The translations under genes and the position numbers were made by a program. This document shows, piece after piece, positions 1 through 4,746 of a stretch of DNA of 6,658 bases. Position 1 is the stretch's first letter, and each line of letters opens with the position of its first letter. This stretch comes from Methanobacteriota archaeon (lineage in GTDB: Archaea; Hydrothermarchaeota; Hydrothermarchaeia; Hydrothermarchaeales; SZUA-236), in contig QIDD01000052.1 in NCBI GenBank assembly GCA_003230355.1, positions 1 through 6,658 of the forward strand. Direction: 5' to 3'. Below the pieces are notes generated by a model. The model was not told the DNA's origin and ran no database searches. It saw only the letters and a list, made by a program, of their open reading frames with translations.

Positions 1-54
1 CATAGTAAAGAACCATATGTGTGTGCTATCACATCTGCCCCCACAGCAATCTAT

Positions 55-1704
55 TCACACCAGCTTTAGAAACTCCAATGCCTTTTCACTTGTCTTGATT
101 CCTTTAACCTCCTCAAGGCCTTCAAGCTTTTCCACTGGAATCGCGTCTTTTCTGCCGAGGCGCATAAGTATTTTCAAGACTTCTTTCAGCTCCCTGGGGC
201 TGCATGCCACAAGTTTTGCGGAGTCTTCGATTGACGAGTTCGAATAGAGGTAAGCGGAAACACCCCCCACGGCCCTGCTCGACGTGACCTTCAAGTAGTC
301 TTTAAGTATTTCTTCGAGATAAAATTTTTTGAAGATGATCTCTACACCTCCATCGGTTTTTTGAATGCTTGGGTCAAGGAAGTTCTGCACAACTTCAACA
401 CCCTCTTTTTCTGATAGAAACTTAAGGACTTTTTCCAGCTGCGAGCGCTCTGGCACAGGCTGCAGACCAGGGAGAATACTTGCGTAGCGGCGTTCACGAT
501 AGGGTTTTATGAGCAGAAATCTGAATATATCCCAGGCGAAGATGATTATTGGCAGCTTCACAAGATAGGTGTCAGCAATCTCACGGCGCGCGCTAATCGC
601 TTCTTCAAGCTCATCGGCCAGCTCACCGTTTTTCTTCATAAGCCCCCGCTCAATCAGCTTTGTTTCGAACTCGTCGATTATATCCTGGCGGTCAGCCCGC
701 TGGTCATGCATGAGAATATCCATCTTCCTCCTGTGCCCCTCGTATTCACGAAGCTTGTCCATGTTGATATTCTGGGTTAGAAGCAAGTCAACAATCTCTT
801 TTCGCCTGCCCTTGAATATCTTCGTGTACGCGATTGACAGTGCCTGGCGGTTGTATTTGCCGCTTATGAGAACCGAGCGCTCGTGATAGAACCTGATCTT
901 TTCAATCATTACCTTGCCGTATTTATCTCTGAGTATCCCCTCCACATCCAGCTCTGTTTCCTCGCCCAGCTCGACAAGTTCTTTTTTCTTCACCCACTTG
1001 CCATTGCTTTCCTTTTTGAAAAAGACCATTGCAGACTTGATCTTGCTCTTCTTCTGCTCTCGAAGGGCTCCGATTATTTCTCGGTACGCCCGCCGCTCTG
1101 TGGGCATGAACTTTGATATTTCTGACATGAACTCGCCGCCGAAGGGAAGCAGCGTCACAACCTCGATACGGTGGATTCCAAGCTCGTTAACCTCGATTAC
1201 ACCGTTGTTTTTGGACCCGCATTTCTCGCAGATAAAACGCCCATTATCCTCAAGGATTTTGAGAACCTCTTTGCCTTTCACGATTTTTCCGCAGTCACAG
1301 CGTACTGCGATGAACTCCTCCAGATGTCCGATTGCCACGTTGTTTGCGGCGATTGCGCCTTTCGTGCGCTCAAAAATCGCTTTTTTATTTGTAGCGTCAG
1401 CTATGAAGAATTTCTTGTGCCGTGAAACATCACGTTGGTTTTCAATATCCTCATATCCTACCTTGCCAGTTGCAAAACGTTTACCGCCGCCACCTCCAAG
1501 CGTGAAATAGGGTGAGTCAAAGCCTTTCTCCTCCATCTCCTCTTTCAGCTCACGCAGCTCGTGCAGATGTTCCTGGTGCACAAGATAAAAATCCTTGAAA
1601 TATTCTAGGTCTGTCTTCAGCTTTTCCACGTCCAACGGCCGCTGAGCTGACAAGGCTTCAAGCAGCTCCGTTGCCCTGTGAATAAGGGGCGTGTGCGTGG
1701 TCAT
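55..1704 (-). CDS. Uncharacterised archaeal protein with zinc ribbon (possibly DUF530 family)
   Basis: Function unknown. From memory it resembles the DUF530 proteins of methanogens and Archaeoglobus, but I cannot confirm this. The 549 residues begin with a charged, largely helical stretch (about 8-60, coiled-coil-like around 44-60). A run of five glycines (70-74) in a basic setting follows, GGKRFATGK. A CxC...CxxC zinc ribbon is formed by Cys136, Cys138, Cys159 and Cys162 (1219-1299). Then come basic segments such as REQKKSKIK (215-223) and YEGHRRKM (321-328). A hydrophobic stretch at 383-400 is interrupted by charges and is probably a buried helix. The C-terminal 60 residues look like a helix-turn-helix (around 491-515). 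No signal peptide or clear membrane segment is present. I chose the ATG at 1704 because it overlaps the KH stop as ATGA and has GGAGGA upstream. Linkage to Dim2, RIO1 and aIF1A points to RNA or ribosome work. Confidence 0.88.
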   Translation of the reverse strand: MTTHTPLIHRATELLEALSAQRPLDVEKLKTDLEYFKDFYLVHQEHLHELRELKEEMEEKGFDSPYFTLGGGGGKRFATGKVGYEDIENQRDVSRHKKFFIADATNKKAIFERTKGAIAANNVAIGHLEEFIAVRCDCGKIVKGKEVLKILEDNGRFICEKCGSKNNGVIEVNELGIHRIEVVTLLPFGGEFMSEISKFMPTERRAYREIIGALREQKKSKIKSAMVFFKKESNGKWVKKKELVELGEETELDVEGILRDKYGKVMIEKIRFYHERSVLISGKYNRQALSIAYTKIFKGRRKEIVDLLLTQNINMDKLREYEGHRRKMDILMHDQRADRQDIIDEFETKLIERGLMKKNGELADELEEAISARREIADTYLVKLPIIIFAWDIFRFLLIKPYRERRYASILPGLQPVPERSQLEKVLKFLSEKEGVEVVQNFLDPSIQKTDGGVEIIFKKFYLEEILKDYLKVTSSRAVGGVSAYLYSNSSIEDSAKLVACSPRELKEVLKILMRLGRKDAIPVEKLEGLEEVKGIKTSEKALEFLKLV

Positions 1705-2252
1705 CGCTTCCTCCACATCTCAACAGTGCTCTTCCTTTTTTGCTCAGCGCACTTCTTTTCAAGTAATTTGTAGACCACGCTGTGAGGGAGACCTCCTGCA
1801 AGCCCCTCTACCGCTTCTTTGGCGAGATATGCGTCATCAGAGTGGCCGAGTATTGCCACATGTTTTCCGCGAATCGAAATCGCTGCACCTGTGAGTTCAG
1901 TAATATGGTCCTTTGTCTTCCCGTCTCTGCCGATGATTCTTGCCTTCTGCCGAATGACAGCTTTTTTCGACCGGCCCAAAATGTCGGTGAGATTTATTAT
2001 AAAAAGCTGGTAACTGTCACTGCGGAGGCGAAGAGCGGTGTCAGGTTTTATGCCGTAGCTAATCGCAGTTACGACATCGCGCGCCTTCCAACCGCCCAAT
2101 GGATCAGAACCCTTATTTTCAATATGCACAATTCCTTCATCGCTGTCCACATCCAGCTTCACTTCAAGCGCCTTTTCAATCTTATCCTTAATCTCTCCCT
2201 CCCGCCCGATAACTGCGCCTATCCTGTTTTCAGCAATCCGAACATATTCCAT
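1701..2252 (-). CDS. Two-KH RNA-binding protein, archaeal Dim2/Pno1 homologue
   Basis: KH-domain protein related to eukaryotic Dim2/Pno1. That factor binds near the 3' end of the small-subunit rRNA and works with the Nob1 nuclease; a Pyrococcus homologue has been shown to bind 16S rRNA and aIF2-alpha. The 183 residues show two KH repeats. The first spans about residues 1-65 with the GxxG loop IGREG (15-19). The second spans about 82-160 with IGRDGKTKD (107-115). A basic C-terminal tail ends in WRKR. The start is ATG at 2252, 15 bases after RIO1, with only a weak TAGGGAT ahead of it, so translation may depend on coupling. Its TGA overlaps the next gene's ATG as ATGA. In several archaea the following gene is topoisomerase VI subunit B; here it is not. 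Confidence 0.92.
   Translation of the reverse strand: MEYVRIAENRIGAVIGREGEIKDKIEKALEVKLDVDSDEGIVHIENKGSDPLGGWKARDVVTAISYGIKPDTALRLRSDSYQLFIINLTDILGRSKKAVIRQKARIIGRDGKTKDHITELTGAAISIRGKHVAILGHSDDAYLAKEAVEGLAGGLPHSVVYKLLEKKCAEQKRKSTVEMWRKR
1709..1714 (-). promoter_or_regulatory. Strong Shine-Dalgarno that sets the ATG at 1704
   Basis: GGAGGA on the minus strand, four bases before the ATG at 1702-1704, within the last codons of the KH gene. It favours this ATG over a GTG four codons upstream (1714-1716), which would overlap the ribosome binding site itself. Confidence 0.8.
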
Positions 2253-2267
2253 AAAAATCCCTACATC

Positions 2268-3011
2268 TTAACCAATTATGCTGTTATATAGTTTATCAAA
2301 TTTTTTGTCGAAATGCCGGCACACATTTTTAACATCCCGCTTGAGCAGCTCTTCTGCCAGTGGATGGTCAATTGGAACTGACTGGGAGAGGTCGATTAAA
2401 ACAGCCTCACCATCCTGCAGGAGGATGTTGTACTCGCTGAGATCGCCGTGGACAAGCCCTGCCTGAAAGAGGGTCTTCATATCCTTGGCTACCTGTAAAA
2501 AGACATCATCACTTGCGGTCTTTACCTCTTTAAGCGTGGGCGCAGCAGAATCACCGGTCCCGATAAACTCCATTACAACCACGTTTTTTTTCGAAAAAAT
2601 AGGCCTCGGCACGTTTACACCCGCGTCATAGGCTGTTTTCAGGTTTTGAAACTCCTTTTCCACCCATGTGAGAATCGTGCTTCGCCTGGACTTTTTGATC
2701 TTGCTAAACCGGCGATCCCCCTCAATATATTTTATCATCGCGTGAAAATCAGATGTCACCATTCGATGGATCTTAACAGCCACCTGCTGGCCGCTTGAAT
2801 CTTTTGCTAAAAAAACATTTGACTCCTTTCCTGTTTTCACCGCGCCGTAGAGCACTTCAAAATAACCCCTGTTTACAATGTCATAGAGTGTGAGCAGCGT
2901 GAACCTGTCAAAAACCGTGTCTGAAACCTTGAGGTCTTCAAGCCCTTTTATCTTGTTTTTAAGCTTGTCAATCTCTTGATCGATCTTGGAAAATTCCTTT
3001 TCCCTATACAA
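2268..3011 (-). CDS. rio1: RIO1-type serine protein kinase/ATPase
   Basis: Atypical kinase of the RIO1 family. In eukaryotes and archaea it acts on late pre-40S/30S particles, where its ATPase cycle drives release of assembly factors. The 247 residues contain the family landmarks. A charged N-terminal helix leads to the winged-helix entry TVFD (32-35), followed by the P-loop-like TGKESNVF (60-67) and the ATP-binding lysine Lys80 in VAVKI. The hinge segment is VVVMEFIG (143-150). The catalytic loop is HGDLSEYN (187-194) with Asp189 and Asn194, and the metal-binding Asp206 lies in IDLSQ, the RIO equivalent of DFG. Nothing catalytic is missing. Translation is read from TTG at 3011. No ATG occurs before Met84, which lies beyond the P-loop, so a downstream start would destroy the kinase. 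It lies between aIF1A and the Dim2-like KH gene, an order also seen in other archaea. Confidence 0.95.
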   Translation of the reverse strand: MYREKEFSKIDQEIDKLKNKIKGLEDLKVSDTVFDRFTLLTLYDIVNRGYFEVLYGAVKTGKESNVFLAKDSSGQQVAVKIHRMVTSDFHAMIKYIEGDRRFSKIKKSRRSTILTWVEKEFQNLKTAYDAGVNVPRPIFSKKNVVVMEFIGTGDSAAPTLKEVKTASDDVFLQVAKDMKTLFQAGLVHGDLSEYNILLQDGEAVLIDLSQSVPIDHPLAEELLKRDVKNVCRHFDKKFDKLYNSIIG

Positions 3012-3016
3012 TTTTG

Positions 3017-3020
3017 CACC
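3017..3020 (-). promoter_or_regulatory. Short Shine-Dalgarno for the RIO1 TTG start
   Basis: GGTG on the minus strand lies five bases before the TTG at 3009-3011, in the 12-base gap after aIF1A. It is a modest match but the only one available. The aIF1A stop (3024-3026) is in the same frame as RIO1, so no longer start is possible. Confidence 0.5.
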
Positions 3021-3023
3021 TAT

Positions 3024-3332
3024 TCAGATCAACCCTTGTTTAATCAGCCTGGCAACCTGGGGTTTGGTATAACGCCAGACCACATCCCCCTTTACATCGC
3101 TTTGAACCTCCCAGGGTTTGACAATCACGATATCCCCCTCTCGAACCCATATCCTGCGCCTCATCTTCCCTGGTATTCGGGATACACGCACCTTTTCATC
3201 TTTGCAGCGCACAAGCATTCGAGACGCGCCGAGCAGCTGTTCAACTGTTCCGAAAACCTCGGTTTCACGTGGCATTCGAAGCCGCCTAAGCGCCTCTTCC
3301 TCCGATATTTCAGCATCTTTATTGTGTTTCAA
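3024..3332 (-). CDS. eif1A: Translation initiation factor aIF1A
   Basis: Archaeal orthologue of eIF1A and bacterial IF1. It binds the A-site region of the small ribosomal subunit and, with aIF1 and aIF2, promotes scanning-independent start selection. The 102 residues form a short charged N-terminal tail and an S1-like OB fold. Typical segments are EVFGTVEQLLGASR (25-38), RIPGKMRRRIWVREGD (52-67) and IVKPWEVQ (70-77), followed by WRYTKPQV (86-93). I place the start at the TTG at 3332 because it has a well-spaced TGAGGA and an in-frame stop close upstream. The only internal ATG (3275) would remove most of the N-terminal tail found in the family. The gene overlaps tyrS by 14 bases and is followed 12 bases later by the RIO1 gene, so all three are probably on one transcript. 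The rare start suggests restrained translation. Confidence 0.95.
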   Translation of the reverse strand: MKHNKDAEISEEEALRRLRMPRETEVFGTVEQLLGASRMLVRCKDEKVRVSRIPGKMRRRIWVREGDIVIVKPWEVQSDVKGDVVWRYTKPQVARLIKQGLI

Positions 3333-4290
3333 AATATTTCCTCACAGGTTCTAAAAGCCGGATAAGCTCTCTTCCGAGTGTGTTTTTTATGTCTGCCGGA
3401 TGCACGGCTCCAGATACAAAATCCTCTTCGAGATTTATATAGTTATTGTACTTGAGATCGCCGCCGTATTTTTCAGGCCGTTCGATTACGACCGCATCGG
3501 TTCGCGCAAAGACGTGGTATTGGAAGAGCTCAAGTACAGGATTCCCTTCAACTTCGCCCATAGGGCAGTAGGCTTTTTTGATCTTCTTTTTAATCACATC
3601 CGCCGGGTCGTCCACAGAAATGAGATTGCCTTTGCTTGATGACATCTTCTCGTCGCCGTCGAGGCCGTGAATGATGGGGAGATGCAGAAAAGCTGGCGAC
3701 TTCAAGCCGAGCCTTGGCAGGTTGTCTCGTGCGAGCATGTGTATCTTGCGCTGGTCAAGACCTCCAACCGCGATGTCGACTTCGAGTGCCACCATGTCCG
3801 CAACCTGCATGAGCGGATAGATCACCCGTGCAACAGCAGGGTTTTCTTCAACTCTGCTTATCACATCCATACTTCTTCGCGCCCTGAGAAGGGTTGTGGC
3901 CAGTGCAAGCCTCTGGACATTCAAAAAATACTCTGGATCAAGCTGGATTTCAGAACCTAGGACGAACTCCGTTTTATCACGGTCTAGGCCGAGGGCGATG
4001 AAGCATTTTTTGTTGTACTCGGCAGTCTTTCTTATTTCTTCGAGGCTGCCTTTGCTGTTGAGATGAGCGTGCAAGTCTGCGAGTAGTACGACAACATCCA
4101 CGCCAGCCTTCTGAAGCTCGATGAGCTTGTTTACTGAGAGCGCGTGGCCGAGATGGATTTTGCCGCTGGGCTCATAGCCTGCATAGGCCTTCAACAGGCT
4201 GCCGGATTTAACCGCTTCTTCAATCTCTTCTCTTCCAATGACCTCACTGGTGTTTGAAAGGATGAGATTCAGCCTCTCACTACTATCCAT
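3319..4290 (-). CDS. tyrS: Tyrosyl-tRNA synthetase, archaeal type
   Basis: Class Ic aminoacyl-tRNA synthetase that activates tyrosine with ATP and charges tRNA-Tyr in the cytoplasm. At 323 residues it has the size of archaeal enzymes and lacks the C-terminal S4-like domain of bacterial TyrRS. The HIGH-type ATP motif is HLGH at residues 46-49, within EPSGKIHLGHA. The KMSKS-type motif is KMSSSKGN at 215-222. Tyrosine-binding residues line up with the Methanocaldococcus jannaschii enzyme: Tyr36 for its Tyr32, and Tyr158, Gln162 and Asp165 for its Tyr151, Gln155 and Asp158. The GGLDQRKIHMLARD segment (176-189) is also typical. The start is the ATG at 4290, with no Shine-Dalgarno but an A/T-rich promoter-like element upstream. 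It is the first gene of the translation cluster, and its last 14 bases overlap the aIF1A gene in another frame. Confidence 0.97.
   Translation of the reverse strand: MDSSERLNLILSNTSEVIGREEIEEAVKSGSLLKAYAGYEPSGKIHLGHALSVNKLIELQKAGVDVVVLLADLHAHLNSKGSLEEIRKTAEYNKKCFIALGLDRDKTEFVLGSEIQLDPEYFLNVQRLALATTLLRARRSMDVISRVEENPAVARVIYPLMQVADMVALEVDIAVGGLDQRKIHMLARDNLPRLGLKSPAFLHLPIIHGLDGDEKMSSSKGNLISVDDPADVIKKKIKKAYCPMGEVEGNPVLELFQYHVFARTDAVVIERPEKYGGDLKYNNYINLEEDFVSGAVHPADIKNTLGRELIRLLEPVRKYFETQ
3339..3344 (-). promoter_or_regulatory. Shine-Dalgarno that sets the TTG start of aIF1A
   Basis: The minus strand reads TGAGGA, inside the end of tyrS, followed by six bases and then TTG (3330-3332). The TGA at 3342-3344 is also an in-frame stop for aIF1A, so the start cannot lie further upstream. 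The site and its ideal spacing favour TTG over the internal ATG at 3275. Confidence 0.7.
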
Positions 4291-4310
4291 GCCTTGGATT
4301 CTGCGGCAAG

Positions 4311-4320
4311 AATTTAAAAA
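4311..4320 (-). promoter_or_regulatory. Putative TATA box for tyrS, possible leaderless transcript
   Basis: In the 33-base gap between the mvhD-like gene and tyrS the minus strand reads TTTTTAAATT, preceded by GTAAAGC, which could serve as a purine-containing BRE. Its centre is about 25 bases before the tyrS ATG. The usual archaeal TATA-to-start distance would place transcription at or next to the ATG. No Shine-Dalgarno precedes tyrS, which fits a leaderless mRNA. A second TATA-like string, CATATAAAG (4333-4341), lies inside the end of the upstream gene and would give a leader of about 20 bases. The T-run might also end some transcripts from upstream. This is inferred from spacing and composition only. 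Confidence 0.5.
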
Positions 4321-4323
4321 GCT

Positions 4324-4740
4324 TTACCCTCCTTTATATGGGCTTGGCCCGAGTTTTTTCAAGTCATCAACCATCTCGGAAACGACCTTTGCGAATTTAT
4401 CGCCTTCTGATGTGGATATCCACTCAAGCTTGAAGCGCTCTGGCTCAAGTCCAAAGTCTTCAAGCATAAGATCAATCGCCGCCGCCCGTTCCTCAGCCTT
4501 GAGGTTACCGCCGCCGTAGTGGCAGTCGCCTGGGTGGCAGCCAGCGATAAGCACTCCATCAGCGCCCTTTGTAAGGGCGTTCATCACAAGATTTGGATGC
4601 ACCATCCCACTGCACATAACCCTGATAACCCGGATATTCGGCGGGTATTTCTTCCTCGACACCCCGGCGAGATCAGCTCCGCCATAGGCGCACCAGTTGC
4701 AGCAAAACGCAACAATCAGTGGTTCAAAGTCCTCGGCCAT
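4324..4740 (-). CDS. mvhD: MvhD/FrhD-family [2Fe-2S] electron-transfer subunit
   Basis: Small iron-sulfur protein of the F420-non-reducing hydrogenase delta family. In the MvhAGD-HdrABC complex MvhD carries electrons from the hydrogenase, or from formate dehydrogenase, into HdrA. The 138 residues match the usual length of a stand-alone MvhD. Family signatures are visible: FCCNWCAYGGADLAG at residues 12-26, VMCSGMV at 41-47 and AGCHPGDCHYGGGN at 66-79. These supply Cys13, Cys14, Cys17, Cys43, Cys68 and Cys73, from which the [2Fe-2S] ligands are drawn. The ATG at 4740 lies six bases after hdrA and has a strong Shine-Dalgarno. No MvhA or MvhG is in view, so the electron donor (hydrogenase, formate dehydrogenase or an F420H2-linked partner) cannot be told. 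It ends in TAA next to a short T-run that overlaps the presumed tyrS promoter. Confidence 0.93.
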   Translation of the reverse strand: MAEDFEPLIVAFCCNWCAYGGADLAGVSRKKYPPNIRVIRVMCSGMVHPNLVMNALTKGADGVLIAGCHPGDCHYGGGNLKAEERAAAIDLMLEDFGLEPERFKLEWISTSEGDKFAKVVSEMVDDLKKLGPSPYKGG

Positions 4741-4746
4741 ACCCAG

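Noticed and set aside
1..54. Possible next gene start (ATG at 14-16, minus strand) or a TGTG/CACA hairpin terminator after the last gene
   Set aside because: Only 16 bases of frame remain, the stem is four base pairs with no T-run after it, and no clear ribosome binding site is present.
505..558. Transmembrane helix in the zinc-ribbon protein
   Set aside because: The hydrophobic stretch is broken by Asp and Arg and flanked closely by charged residues; a buried helix is more likely.
1483..1497. Five-glycine run as a nucleotide-binding P-loop
   Set aside because: It lacks the GxxxxGK[ST] pattern and no Walker B partner is visible, so no ATPase call is made.
914..1510. Plus-strand open frame of 198 codons
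   Set aside because: Serine- and proline-rich product lying wholly antisense to the zinc-ribbon gene. It has no recognisable motif, and its composition is that expected from reading a real gene backwards.
1714..1716. GTG as the start of the zinc-ribbon gene
   Set aside because: It lies on top of the GGAGGA site. The ATG four codons later has the right spacing and an ATGA overlap.
1782..2291. Plus-strand open frame of 169 codons
   Set aside because: Antisense to the KH gene, whose GxxG motifs are clear; the plus-strand product has no family features and no ribosome binding site I trust.
3273..3275. Internal ATG as the start of aIF1A
   Set aside because: It would delete the N-terminal tail and has no good Shine-Dalgarno, unlike the TTG.
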